A DNA stretch of 64,000 nucleotides, taken from contig NZ_CP093379.1 in the NCBI RefSeq assembly GCF_022655595.1, positions 2,352,501 to 2,416,500 on the forward strand. Reading direction: 5' to 3'. This DNA comes from Ignatzschineria rhizosphaerae (GTDB lineage Bacteria > Pseudomonadota > Gammaproteobacteria > Cardiobacteriales > Wohlfahrtiimonadaceae). Each line of letters opens with the position of its first letter. The stretch's first letter is position 1. The translations under genes were made by a program, and so were the position numbers. A model generated the notes under the pieces. That model did not search any database. It was given only the letters and a program-made list of their open reading frames with translations, and was not told the origin of the DNA. Of this stretch, positions 18,476 through 27,122 are shown one piece after another.

Positions 18476-18930
18476 TAAACGCCTCCTTCAATAATGAATT
18501 TGAGTTCTCGCTGCGGACTTCCGTCACTTGGCGAGAGTTTAATGTTTAAGTGCAGCATGTCTTTAACGTTTGAATTTGTAGTGCTTTCACGTGTTGCTTT
18601 TGCAACAAGAGAATCAATCAGATTCTCGTCAATCATCCAGTTTAGCGCTTGATATGCAAAGTCTTCAGCATCATCAGCAACAGACTGTAATGACTTTGAT
18701 CGAGCGAGAGTCCAAAGCTTAGATCCCCACGGTTCATCCGAGAAACTATCTCCCCACCAACCTCTGTTTTGCTGATCTTTCTCAAGCTCATCATCAGCGA
18801 TAGCACGATCAGTAAAGAGCGAGATAATGACAGCATTTGTTAAGCTGTTATCACTCAAGAGATCAAACTCTTCTTCATTGACGGTGATATCACCAGCACC
18901 ATTCACCCAGATAATCGCAATATCGGTCAT
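18475..18930 (-). CDS. Baseplate wedge protein, Mu gp46-like (GP46 family)
   Basis: A 151-residue protein whose pattern 'DNSLTNAVIISLFTDRAIADDE' then 'GWWGDSFSDEPWGSKLWTL' is characteristic of Mu gp46 (gpW-like lysozyme-free wedge). It lies between the spike and gpJ genes and overlaps both (four bases with the spike gene, one with gpJ). Residues 120-151 form the expected beta-rich end. Confidence 0.88.
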   Translation of the reverse strand: MTDIAIIWVNGAGDITVNEEEFDLLSDNSLTNAVIISLFTDRAIADDELEKDQQNRGWWGDSFSDEPWGSKLWTLARSKSLQSVADDAEDFAYQALNWMIDENLIDSLVAKATRESTTNSNVKDMLHLNIKLSPSDGSPQRELKFIIEGGV

Positions 18931-19586
18931 GATTCACCCTTATTAGGCTTCTCAGTTTTGCCATCAGAAGTATCGTGGTCATGATCGGATAGAGAAACGT
19001 TCTCAGACTTCACTTTGCCAGTGGCATCCATTGACCCATCAAGCTCAAAATCCCCTTTGATCTTCACTTTCCCTGCTTCTGGCTGTTGTCCACCGGTACC
19101 AATTCCACCCGCTACCATGAGATTACCTGTCATGCTCGTAAGAGGGGCATCGACTGTCACGACTTCAGATTGAATCGTTGCGCTTGTAGTCGCATTGATC
19201 TCTGCTGTTTGTGTTGTAACAGTGACCGACTCTTCTGCATTAGCAATCAGAGTGGTGCAGTCAGCTTCAATCACACCATTCGCTTTTAAGATGACGTGAT
19301 GACCTTCAGAGTGATAAATAGCAACTTCTCCTGGCATAACTCTTAACCGAGTTTTATCGTCATTAACAGCGATAATCACTGGCTGATTGCCTTTACCACC
19401 AATGTTCATGAGGTAAACACCGCCTTCAGTTGGCATTGATGTAAATCCGTAGTTTTGAATGCGTTCAACACCTTCGACAACTTCATCTGCAAATAACTCA
19501 ACCTGTGCAACTTGTGTGTCTGTTGCATCGTTCAGTATTGCTAATCGTCCTTGTCTAATCAGTGTTCTGAGATTTTCTCTACGCAT
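18927..19586 (-). CDS. Baseplate spike/assembly protein gpV, Mu gp45-like
   Basis: A 219-residue OB-fold plus beta-helix spike. It has 'LRVMPGEVAIYHSEGHHVIL' near residue 85, a repetitive Thr/Val-rich middle, and the C-terminal 'SLSDHDHDTSDGKTEKP' with the HxH iron-binding tip seen in gpV/gp45. It is the first gene of a transcription unit: the conserved late-promoter element lies at 19641-19657. Its ATG comes directly after a hairpin and seven Ts and no Shine-Dalgarno is visible. Homology of the N-terminus to gp45 argues that this ATG is really used. Confidence 0.9.
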   Translation of the reverse strand: MRRENLRTLIRQGRLAILNDATDTQVAQVELFADEVVEGVERIQNYGFTSMPTEGGVYLMNIGGKGNQPVIIAVNDDKTRLRVMPGEVAIYHSEGHHVILKANGVIEADCTTLIANAEESVTVTTQTAEINATTSATIQSEVVTVDAPLTSMTGNLMVAGGIGTGGQQPEAGKVKIKGDFELDGSMDATGKVKSENVSLSDHDHDTSDGKTEKPNKGES

Positions 19587-19593
19587 AAAAAAA

Positions 19594-19612
19594 GCCCTAT
19601 AAAATAGGACTT
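19594..19612 (-). promoter_or_regulatory. Leader hairpin with U-tract abutting the spike gene start
   Basis: On the minus strand AGTCCTAT-TT-ATAGGGCT forms a stem (with one G-U/A mismatch region) followed by seven Ts (19587-19593) and then the ATG at 19586. It looks like an intrinsic terminator, but it sits downstream of the promoter and upstream of the gene. Confidence 0.65.
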
Positions 19613-19640
19613 CATTATTTCAAATAGCGCATGTTTTCTT

Positions 19641-19657
19641 GATTATAACGTTTTAAA
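19641..19657 (-). promoter_or_regulatory. Late promoter copy 3 (Mu PP-like position)
   Basis: The minus strand reads TTTAAAACGTTATAATC, containing a consensus TATAAT (19642-19647). The identical 17 bp occur at 30359-30375 and 37806-37822, each upstream of a leftward late operon. No -35 box is conserved between the three, which suits activation by the Mor/C-type protein. Confidence 0.8.
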
Positions 19658-19668
19658 GCTTATATCAA

Positions 19669-20751
19669 TTAGAGCCAGCCGGGCTTTCCTGATCCACTGC
19701 TTTTGCTTGGGCTTTGCACTCCATACATTTTAGAGCCAAATCCCTCTGGTGGGGAAAGCGTCATCTCAGTCACATAACCATCATCGTGGTTTAAGAGAAG
19801 TGTGACAGAAGTCAGTAGCCAATCTTCAGCAATGATAATCGGCGATGCGTTAACATTCAATCTTTTATTGATATCCCATAGGCCCAAAAGATGCTTCCAA
19901 GATTGCACTCTCGTTGTAATGACTTTGCCAAGAGAGATTGATCTGTCACGCTCAAACTCAGCAAGCTCTTTCGTATTCTCACCACTTGCAACATCATCCG
20001 TCATGAGCATTGTAGGGCGGTAGCGATTGATCTCTTCGTCTTTTATCGTGGTGCGAATGTTGCCTTTCTTTACGACGGTCTCTTTACCGCCAAGCCAGTC
20101 ATCACGGTAGCTTTGATTGTCTCCCACGCAGATATAATCGCTGAAGCGATCCGTCCAATCATTAACGACTGAGAGCGATAAGATCTCTTTTCCAAGATTG
20201 ATTGTTCCGATGTTTTCGGTGCCAGCATCTGTAAATACAACATTCCCTTCAGGGTTTGTTGTAAGGATTAAGTTGCACTCATTTGCGATCATCATCAGCA
20301 CATCAAAGCAGGTATCCATCGGCTCAATCTTCCATGTGATCTGCTTTGGTGTCTTTTCAGACTCCCATTTGACATCGATGCCGAATGGCTTACAAACCTC
20401 TTCAGCAACAGCATGCGCAGAACGATCTTTGATCTGACTGTATCCAGCTGAGCAATCAACAAGGTCAGCCGTCTTTGAGCGGATCTCAACACGCAAGTCC
20501 CATTGGTCAGCTTCAACAGAGTATTCCGTGCGATCGATGTAGCCTGTCAAAACTAACTCATCATCAATCTTCACTTCGCATGCTTCACCATTCTTAATGA
20601 TAACGCCGTCATCTTCAGTAAAGGCACATTGAAGCGAGGTGTAGTGCGCAATCATCTCAAGATCCAGAAAGATCTCTACGCCTTTCCAACCCGTATAAAT
20701 GCTGCCGCCCACATAAAGCTCAACCTTTGGTTTCTTCGCTATGCTAGTCAT
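19669..20751 (-). CDS. Tail hub/baseplate protein gpD-like, Mu gp44 (P) homologue
   Basis: A 360-residue late-control-D-type hub protein: 'VELYVGGSIYTGWKGVEI' at the start, followed by the small beta-barrel 'DDELVLTGYIDR' and a C-terminal 'LSPPEGFG'. In Mu gp44 forms the baseplate hub at the tube end. I place the start at 20751 (MTSIAKKP) since GAGGTG lies just upstream; the longer frame would extend far into the preceding gene. It overlaps the gp43-like stop by eight bases and ends before the third late promoter. Confidence 0.87.
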   Translation of the reverse strand: MTSIAKKPKVELYVGGSIYTGWKGVEIFLDLEMIAHYTSLQCAFTEDDGVIIKNGEACEVKIDDELVLTGYIDRTEYSVEADQWDLRVEIRSKTADLVDCSAGYSQIKDRSAHAVAEEVCKPFGIDVKWESEKTPKQITWKIEPMDTCFDVLMMIANECNLILTTNPEGNVVFTDAGTENIGTINLGKEILSLSVVNDWTDRFSDYICVGDNQSYRDDWLGGKETVVKKGNIRTTIKDEEINRYRPTMLMTDDVASGENTKELAEFERDRSISLGKVITTRVQSWKHLLGLWDINKRLNVNASPIIIAEDWLLTSVTLLLNHDDGYVTEMTLSPPEGFGSKMYGVQSPSKSSGSGKPGWL

Positions 20752-22102
20752 CCAACACCTCATATTCTTCATTGGCCATCACAAAAAGCGGATTGCGAAT
20801 ATTGTTGCGCTTTGAGAACTCACGCCATCTTTGCGAGTCTTGCTTGAACTGAAAGAGATGCACAAGAGCTGGCGCTGTCATCTTTGTTGAGAGCTTCAGC
20901 GTTCCAATGAGCTGCTCGCTTTTTGCTTCGAGATCCTGGATAAACTTCAATCTGGTATCAAAGATGCTGATATAGTCCCATCCGTTGTCTGAAAGCTTCA
21001 GCATCAATTGATCAAGTTCTTCAGCAGTACTTTCTAAAACATCAAGCGCATCTGACTTTGTCACGATCGGGGACTTAATAATCGGCATATCAAGCTGATC
21101 AATATCGCCATCCTTAGTCTCAATCGGATTCTCATATGATCCAAGTGCCGGCACTTTTGGAACTGTCTTTGGCTTAACCGTCTCAAGTTCTTCTTTCAAT
21201 GAGTTAGATAACGAAACGAGTTGGCCACAAAAGCAAATCGACTCAACAAGCAAGTTCAACATGATGCGATTATTCTCGCTCTTCACGTTAAAGTTCTCTG
21301 ATCCTGCTGAAGCAATTGTGACCTCTTTGCCGCCGATGATCACCGTATCCCATTTCGTTTTAAAGCCTGTTGATTCCTCCAATCGATTACGAACGCCACC
21401 ATAAATGACATAAGCATCACTTGGGGCTGTCTCATCACGAATTGAGAGGATTGATTTCGTGAGATCACTTGCAAGCTCACGGGGGCTATTCACAAGCGTT
21501 GTTGATCGCTCTTTGATTGAATTGAGTTGATTCGTTAAGTTAAACGAACGTCCGCCACCCATCAAGCTATCGACTGCATACTGCACACGATCAACCATTG
21601 ATTCAACGAGCTCAACCGCATCAAAGACGTTATCAACGACACTCCAATACTTTTCAAACGAGTCGATCATCTCATCAATCGTGCCGTTCACAGACTCAAG
21701 GATTCCGATTAAGGTGTTGAGGCCACTAATCGGACTGACACTTTTTTCTTGTTTAATCAGTGTTAAAGAGAAGTATGAAAGGCGTTGTTTCTCAGGCTCA
21801 ATCCCTCCACGATAGCTCTCCACAATATAGCGGCCACGTGGGAAGTATGGATGCACCAATTCTCCTTCACGGCTTTTCTTGAGCGCTGTTTGAAAGCGTT
21901 CAAACTGACGTTCATAATCATCACCGAGGAAGTGCATATGCACATCATAGCGGTTAATTTCAGCGCCCATATCATCGAGCGAATACTCATCACGATATGG
22001 GAAGTTATGCTCAACTAAGCGACTACCACCGCTAACCGACTGCTCTTTAACAAGATAGAACTTAAAGCCTTTAAAGCGACCAATACCGTCATATCTGCTC
22101 AT
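20744..22102 (-). CDS. DNA circularisation / tail protein, Mu gp43 (N) homologue
   Basis: A 452-residue protein with the N-terminal DNA_circ_N domain pattern 'FKGFKFYLVKEQSVSGGSRL' and 'YPYRDEYSLDDMG'-like sequence (here FPYRDEYSLDDMG), then 'HPYFPRGRYIVESY'. Mu gpN is a virion tail protein that also helps circularise the injected DNA. The rest is mostly helical. The start overlaps the tape measure stop by four bases, keeping the operon tightly packed. Confidence 0.87.
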   Translation of the reverse strand: MSRYDGIGRFKGFKFYLVKEQSVSGGSRLVEHNFPYRDEYSLDDMGAEINRYDVHMHFLGDDYERQFERFQTALKKSREGELVHPYFPRGRYIVESYRGGIEPEKQRLSYFSLTLIKQEKSVSPISGLNTLIGILESVNGTIDEMIDSFEKYWSVVDNVFDAVELVESMVDRVQYAVDSLMGGGRSFNLTNQLNSIKERSTTLVNSPRELASDLTKSILSIRDETAPSDAYVIYGGVRNRLEESTGFKTKWDTVIIGGKEVTIASAGSENFNVKSENNRIMLNLLVESICFCGQLVSLSNSLKEELETVKPKTVPKVPALGSYENPIETKDGDIDQLDMPIIKSPIVTKSDALDVLESTAEELDQLMLKLSDNGWDYISIFDTRLKFIQDLEAKSEQLIGTLKLSTKMTAPALVHLFQFKQDSQRWREFSKRNNIRNPLFVMANEEYEVLDD

Positions 22103-23985
22103 CGTGTACCTCCACCTGTGTAGCCAAGCTTAGATTTAATCGTGCTCTCCGTCTTAGTTTCTTGGCGCTCAACTCTCGCTTCAAGTCCTTCAGCAGCTTT
22201 CACCTCAACCGTGATCCTAGAATCGACATTTACTTGACCTTGAACTTCCTCTTCAGACTTCATAAAAAAGGCAGCGTTATCTTGAATGATCTTGGTAAGC
22301 TCGTCACTTGTTGAGTGCTTTAAGTCGAGTTTCGGCTCATACCATGCAAGTTGATCTTGATAAGCCTTGGTAACATCTTTAGCGCCGTATTGATCTGTTA
22401 GCAGACCTTTAGCAATGATCTCTTTCATATCCTCAAATGAAAAGGAATCAAGGTTACGCATAAAGCCCATATATCCTTGTTCGTCCATCCATTTGTTGAT
22501 TGTATCATCGCCATATTCTTTACGAAGTTCATCAGATCCTTCTTTATCCTGGCTAACTCTATCAAGCACAAATTGAAGGTTGGCCAACACACTAAAAGCA
22601 CCGGCATGTTTATTCATGTTAGATGCGCCAAAGCTCCCCGTACCGCTATCACGAGCTTCAGCCATATTAGTGACAAACACCTTTTGAACTTCAGCAGCGT
22701 TACCAAAAACAGTTTTAGCAGCATCAACAGCACCAGCAGTAAACTGCAACCCTTTATAAGCGGCATAAGCACCACCTACCCATTTAGTGATCTCTTTAGC
22801 AACATTCAAGAACTCTTGCACATCTTCAGCACTCAACTCTGAAATAGCACGAGAAATATCATCAATCGTTCCTGCAAGATTCATATCTGCAAAGCGCTCT
22901 AAAACGCTAATTAACTTCTGCATTGATTCAGCAAAGTTTCGTGATCGATCAAGAGCTATTGCATCCGCATCAACACGCTCGCTTTCCCTCACTTCTGTAA
23001 ATCTATCTCCATTCTTAGATAGGCTCATAACAGCACTTGCGCCGCCTTCACTTAGCTTGCCTTTCAGTGTGCCTTTTTGGTCGTACCAAAGACCTTTCAA
23101 CATTTGACCTTGCTTTGTATCGCTTGAGATAATATCAATGATTGGACGTAAGCTTTTTAATACAAGTTGGTCATCTTGTTTTTCAAAGATATCTATTCCA
23201 ACACGGTCTTTTAAAAAAGCACGTTGAGAGGTTAAGTCCCCAACTAAAGACTTAAAGTTACCAACAGCATCATCAATATTCTGCGTATCATTACTCTGCA
23301 TTTGTAGAAAGGTCATGATGTCATAAATTGCATTTTGATCTTTTGGGCCACTCCAATCTTGCATGACTTCATAAACACCGGCAAGAAGCTCTCTACCAGA
23401 GAATCGACCATTTTCATTTTGCCCAATACTAGCAGCACGATCCAAGACAGCACGAGGATTTGAGATATTGGCTTCTTGCATCATCCAGTCAAAATTCACA
23501 GCTTCATAAGCTGGCATTCCAAGCCCCTGCATAGCAATCGCACCATCACGGGCTTTCTCTCCTAACTCCTCATAAGTCTTAACGCCTCTTGCAACCTCAT
23601 CAATATATTGCGAAAAGGCCTGTTTACTAATACCGTACTGCATCTGAATATCAAAGAGAAGAAGCTTGTATCGCTCCAATTCATCTGACGAGATCCCTGT
23701 TGTTCTTTGAAGCTCTCTTAATGCATCATTAAACTCCCACGTCCGTTTAAATGCTTGAAAGCCACCATATGTTGCCGCAAGGTTTTTTGCATACCCCATC
23801 ATTTGCTTACGACCTTCATCAAAGGTTTTATTTAAGCCTTTTTGTTGAGAGTTGACTCGCAATGTATTGCGGATCATCTCTCTTGCCATCGCACCAACGC
23901 TACGAGATGCAGAGCGAGTTCCCGTCTTAACTTGTTTATCATCAAAACCAACGACAACGGTTGTTTTCATTTCATTATTCGCCAT
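22099..23985 (-). CDS. Tail tape measure protein, Mu gp42-like
   Basis: A 628-residue, largely helical protein with an early 'RSVGAMAREMIRNTLR' region, a TP901-type core ('EFNDALRELQRTTGISSDELERY' in pieces, 'AYEAVNFDWMMQEANIS') and hydrophobic stretches around residues 400-440. It sets tail length. I place the start at ATG 23985 (MANNEMKTT) because AGGTAGTTGT precedes it; a TTG at 24021 inside the U-tract of the upstream hairpin would add 12 residues. It follows the frameshifted tail chaperone, the usual order. Confidence 0.87.
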   Translation of the reverse strand: MANNEMKTTVVVGFDDKQVKTGTRSASRSVGAMAREMIRNTLRVNSQQKGLNKTFDEGRKQMMGYAKNLAATYGGFQAFKRTWEFNDALRELQRTTGISSDELERYKLLLFDIQMQYGISKQAFSQYIDEVARGVKTYEELGEKARDGAIAMQGLGMPAYEAVNFDWMMQEANISNPRAVLDRAASIGQNENGRFSGRELLAGVYEVMQDWSGPKDQNAIYDIMTFLQMQSNDTQNIDDAVGNFKSLVGDLTSQRAFLKDRVGIDIFEKQDDQLVLKSLRPIIDIISSDTKQGQMLKGLWYDQKGTLKGKLSEGGASAVMSLSKNGDRFTEVRESERVDADAIALDRSRNFAESMQKLISVLERFADMNLAGTIDDISRAISELSAEDVQEFLNVAKEITKWVGGAYAAYKGLQFTAGAVDAAKTVFGNAAEVQKVFVTNMAEARDSGTGSFGASNMNKHAGAFSVLANLQFVLDRVSQDKEGSDELRKEYGDDTINKWMDEQGYMGFMRNLDSFSFEDMKEIIAKGLLTDQYGAKDVTKAYQDQLAWYEPKLDLKHSTSDELTKIIQDNAAFFMKSEEEVQGQVNVDSRITVEVKAAEGLEARVERQETKTESTIKSKLGYTGGGTR

Positions 23986-24020
23986 ACAACTACCTATTTT
24001 GATACATGAGATTGAGGACA

Positions 24021-24048
24021 AAAAAAGCGCTATAACAGCGCTTTTAAA
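24021..24048 (-). terminator. Hairpin between tail chaperone and tape measure genes
   Basis: On the minus strand TTAAAAGCGCTGTTATAGCGC forms a stem (AGCGCT/AGCGCT) followed by seven Ts. It overlaps the stop of the frameshift extension. It probably reduces transcription into the tape measure gene rather than stopping it. Confidence 0.65.
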
Positions 24049-24161
24049 TATTCACTTTGTAAAACCAGTTCACTTCGCGTGAGAGAGTAGCCATCACGCC
24101 CACCTTTGGAAGAGATCATTGCAGCAATCCCTTCAAAGGCAGAGCGTTCACGCATTACGGC
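24030..24161 (-). CDS. Tail chaperone -1 frameshift extension (G-T type)
   Basis: Downstream of the chaperone stop, the -1 frame is open for 41 further codons after an ATG that shares its A with the stop (TAATG), ending at a TAG at 24030-24032. The zero frame reaches this frame through the slippery heptamer G-GGA-AAG at 24161-24167, the same heptamer used in the lambda G-T switch. The extension (MRERSAFEGIAAMISS..., 41 residues) would fuse after ...KKLGK. Such extended chaperones guide tape measure assembly. The separate ATG may also be used, but no Shine-Dalgarno is seen. Confidence 0.75.
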   Translation of the reverse strand, partial: AVMRERSAFEGIAAMISSKGGRDGYSLTRSELVLQSEYLKALL

Positions 24162-24529
24162 TTTCCCAGCTTCTTTGCTTCTTCTAAGCGTTTACTTAGA
24201 AGCGCATCTTGTAAACCTGAGAACTCTTCATGCTTCGCATAAAGAAGCTGTAAATCTCGGCTACTTAGCATCCCCATTGTGCGTATACTAAGCCCGTCGA
24301 TTTGACCAATACTCACGACAGAAAGGCGAATCAACTCACGAGACAACTTGGCAGGACTTACAATTAATTCCCAACCATCAGCTGTTCTTGTTGGTTGCTC
24401 TGATTGGTCTTCCGCTCTGAAGATCTCTGCTGCTGAAAGATCTCTTAAAGTAACTGTTTTTTGACGCTCAGCATTTTCACCTTCACCGAGAGCCAGACCA
24501 TCATAAAAATCAAAAGTAAAGTTACTCAT
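24155..24529 (-). CDS. Tail assembly chaperone, Mu gp41-like
   Basis: A 124-residue protein (MSNFTFDFYDGLALGEG...) placed between tail tube and tape measure, the fixed position of tail assembly chaperones. The middle contains 'VTLRDLSAAEIFRAEDQSE' and 'LIRLSVVSIGQIDG', as in Mu-type chaperones. Its last codons contain the slippery site GGGAAAG, which can give a longer product (see the extension entry). The start overlaps the tail tube stop by one base. Confidence 0.82.
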   Translation of the reverse strand: MSNFTFDFYDGLALGEGENAERQKTVTLRDLSAAEIFRAEDQSEQPTRTADGWELIVSPAKLSRELIRLSVVSIGQIDGLSIRTMGMLSSRDLQLLYAKHEEFSGLQDALLSKRLEEAKKLGKP

Positions 24530-24897
24530 TATCCAATTTTCCTTGCTTCCTGCGCTTTAAACTCTAGAGTAATCCCTGTTCCGTTAAACGTTACTGGCGT
24601 TGTATTCCATGCGTTTTGCATCAAATAGATCTGCCCAGTATCAAGTTCAACCTCAATCGTGACATCCGTTTGATCATTGATATCTTCAAAATCTGTTTCA
24701 TGATTAGCAGGAACAACGACTGACACTGAAGCTCCGACAGCAGTCTCAGTAAAGCCATAGAGTATTTTTCCTGTTACATCATCACGCTGCTTACCAGAAT
24801 GGGTAAATGTGCCGCCTTCAAGCGTCGGATACTCCTTACCATTACTGCGAATTACCATATGCTTGGCATAATGTCTGGGATTTTGATTCTTAGGCAT
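24529..24897 (-). CDS. Tail tube protein, Mu gp40 (M) homologue
   Basis: A 122-residue beta-rich protein with 'GKEYPTLEGGTFTHSGKQRD' and 'YGFTETAVGASVSVVVP', the pattern of Mu-like tube proteins that form the inner tube of the contractile tail. The ATG at 24897 is eight bases after GGAGG; the GTG at 24903 is too close to it. It follows the sheath gene at 12 bp distance. Confidence 0.87.
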   Translation of the reverse strand: MPKNQNPRHYAKHMVIRSNGKEYPTLEGGTFTHSGKQRDDVTGKILYGFTETAVGASVSVVVPANHETDFEDINDQTDVTIEVELDTGQIYLMQNAWNTTPVTFNGTGITLEFKAQEARKIG

Positions 24898-24909
24898 TTT
24901 CACTACCTC

Positions 24910-26364
24910 CTATAAAACAAATTGTGTTGTTTCAGCATAGACCATGAATTGATTCACAAGGTCTGGCTGGCTTAAAACATCGATACGATTGCGGTCATTC
25001 TCATTACGCTCAACAATGAGACTTTCAGCAAAGGCATCAACATTCTCAAAAAGACCTTGCCACTCAAGCTCTCCGTAAAGTGCAATGAGCTCAGCCTTGA
25101 TTGTTTTCGGTTTAACAACCGCTTGCCCTGGGGAGATGTTTGCATCATCATCCGCAAGCTTGTGGCGTGGGTATTTGAGCATGATTCTAGTGCGCACCGC
25201 ATAACGATAATATGAAAGCGTATGAGGAGTCATGATGTCGAGATAAGACGGATCATTCGCCCCAAAACTATTTGTGCGATACATCGTAATTGCTCGCTCT
25301 AGCTGAACCTCATTGCCATTACTGATCGTGGTCGTACTGATTCCATCATGAAGAAGCAAGTTGCGTTCATTACGCTCAAAGCCATCAATGGTCTTTGGAG
25401 CAACAACGGATTTCAATACTAAAGTTTGAAGAGGTCGAGCAGGATCTATCGCAATATATTTAGATGCAACAGCACCATAGGCCGCCGCAATCTGATAGCT
25501 TGGTGTTGGTGATCCGTAAATACCAAGACACGAGATCACATGGTCATTTCGCTTTAAACCAAACGCTGATAGCTCACCAAAGGTTCCTGATTTTGCAACA
25601 TACGCCATTCCGTCAATTTGTTGCATTGGACCCCAACGAAGCATCAACTCATCACGTAGTGCATCAAGGCTTACCGTATCAGTGAAAGGCATGATGATAT
25701 GTTGATACCAGTCTTGCCCAAGAGCAATAATCGCATCAGATACATCAGGACTACCAGAGCCTTTAGACATTGCCGTGATTTTAAATTCAATTCCTTGCGG
25801 CATTGGTTCGCCGTGGTAATTCACAAGAAGCGTTGTTTCATTGCCTGTCTCACCTTTCCAGCGAGCAGTTAATTCGACCTTATTCGTGACGACTTCAGCA
25901 GTAACTGGTAACAATGCACCATTGATTGCCGATGCGGTTAACTCATGCATTTTTGCAGAAGGCGCACCACGAGGGATGACGATTTGAACACGAGTGCCGG
26001 CAACATAAAGTGCAACGGTTCCGCCATGTGTTGCGCTGCCAATAATCTCAATAGAACCTTTGGCAGCAGTTCCTACTTCTTTGAGAGGAAGTGCATAAAC
26101 GTTTCCTTCCTTATTGTTGTCAAAGAAGGTCTGAGCCATAAAGTGACCCATTGAACCATAGCCAAAAGCTTCAATTGCTGAGTTAGGATTATGAATACGA
26201 GTAACTTCACCTTCAGGCGCTTTACCATTTTCATTGCTAAGCCCAATCATTAACACCTTATGAAGTGGTGCAGGCGTACCGCTGATTGCCCCTGTATTAT
26301 CAATCTCGATAAAAGCAAGAGGCGTGCGGATATTATTCGGAATATTATTGTGTGAGATAGCCAT
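24910..26364 (-). CDS. Tail sheath protein, Mu gp39 (L) homologue
   Basis: A 484-residue contractile sheath protein. The start 'IPNNIRTPLAFIEIDNTGA' and the C-terminal 'HKLADDDANISPGQAVVKP' and 'QFMVYAETTQFVL' match the Mu L family, which encloses the tube and contracts on infection. The start overlaps the small DUF2635 gene by one base. This identifies the phage as a myovirus. Confidence 0.92.
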   Translation of the reverse strand: MAISHNNIPNNIRTPLAFIEIDNTGAISGTPAPLHKVLMIGLSNENGKAPEGEVTRIHNPNSAIEAFGYGSMGHFMAQTFFDNNKEGNVYALPLKEVGTAAKGSIEIIGSATHGGTVALYVAGTRVQIVIPRGAPSAKMHELTASAINGALLPVTAEVVTNKVELTARWKGETGNETTLLVNYHGEPMPQGIEFKITAMSKGSGSPDVSDAIIALGQDWYQHIIMPFTDTVSLDALRDELMLRWGPMQQIDGMAYVAKSGTFGELSAFGLKRNDHVISCLGIYGSPTPSYQIAAAYGAVASKYIAIDPARPLQTLVLKSVVAPKTIDGFERNERNLLLHDGISTTTISNGNEVQLERAITMYRTNSFGANDPSYLDIMTPHTLSYYRYAVRTRIMLKYPRHKLADDDANISPGQAVVKPKTIKAELIALYGELEWQGLFENVDAFAESLIVERNENDRNRIDVLSQPDLVNQFMVYAETTQFVL

Positions 26365-26543
26365 TACTCATCTCCTTTTGCTGTTGATTTAGGCGGCTTT
26401 GCTTCTACAACGTCACCTTGCTTTAATCGTTTAAGCCAAAAGCCATTTTTGTACTTAAATTCACCCTCACTTGAGAGAACTTCCTTAGTCTCTGGATCAC
26501 GAACTGAGCGACCCTCAACTGCTTTAATAAAAAACTGATTCAT
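26364..26543 (-). CDS. DUF2635 protein, Mu gp38-like
   Basis: A 59-residue protein, MNQFFIKAVEGRSVRDPETK..., ending PPKSTAKGDE. The pattern 'F-I-K-(A/P)-x-G-R-x-V-R-D-P' followed by 'G-x-W-L-K-R-L-x-x-G-D-V' is that of DUF2635, which lies immediately before the sheath gene in Mu-like phages. A ribosome site TAGGAGATAGCA precedes the ATG. Its TAA overlaps the sheath ATG. Function in the tail is not established. Confidence 0.85.
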   Translation of the reverse strand: MNQFFIKAVEGRSVRDPETKEVLSSEGEFKYKNGFWLKRLKQGDVVEAKPPKSTAKGDE

Positions 26544-26552
26544 TGCTATCTC

Positions 26553-27122
26553 CTACATAGGTTCATTAGGTTTTGCGAGTGTTTCGATAAGGGTTACATC
26601 ACCACCAACTACCTTTTCGTAATATGTTAAGAAGTTGTCCATATCGCTCAAATCGTCATAGACTGGATACATTGATTGCTCGAACGTGATTCCGTAAAGA
26701 GTGAAGCCACTCCCTTTTTCGACGGTATGCCATAAGTTGTCACTTTTGATGTGTTGCAACGGTGCCCCAATAGGACCATTCTCATTTTTCAATTTTTGGT
26801 TATGCAACTTCTTCTCAATAAACTCAATGATATGAGATGCTAATTCTCGCTCCCATTCAGTTTGCGCTCCGCTAGTTGTTCGCATAAAGAGTAGGATTGA
26901 CCATGTATGCACCTTTTCATTTGCAACACTTACACGATTACCAAGCCATGTCACAAAAAGCGCCGGTGGATTTTGCACTTTTGACTGGATATCAGTATTT
27001 GTCCAAACGCCATCGAAAGCAGAAACGCTACTTACGACCTTGTGAAACTCTTTATCTAAGAACGCCACAAGTGCTTTTTGCATGATTGTGACATCTGAGT
27101 CCTTAAGAATTACGTTCGACAT
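26553..27122 (-). CDS. Mu gp37-like tail completion protein (DUF1834)
   Basis: A 189-residue protein in the position of Mu gp37 between gp36 and the sheath unit. The segment 'VWTNTDIQSKVQNPPALFVTWLG' in parts and 'TWSILLFMRTTSGAQTEWE' match the family of proteins thought to act at the tail terminus. The start overlaps the gp36-like stop by one base. No unusual features. Confidence 0.83.
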   Translation of the reverse strand: MSNVILKDSDVTIMQKALVAFLDKEFHKVVSSVSAFDGVWTNTDIQSKVQNPPALFVTWLGNRVSVANEKVHTWSILLFMRTTSGAQTEWERELASHIIEFIEKKLHNQKLKNENGPIGAPLQHIKSDNLWHTVEKGSGFTLYGITFEQSMYPVYDDLSDMDNFLTYYEKVVGGDVTLIETLAKPNEPM

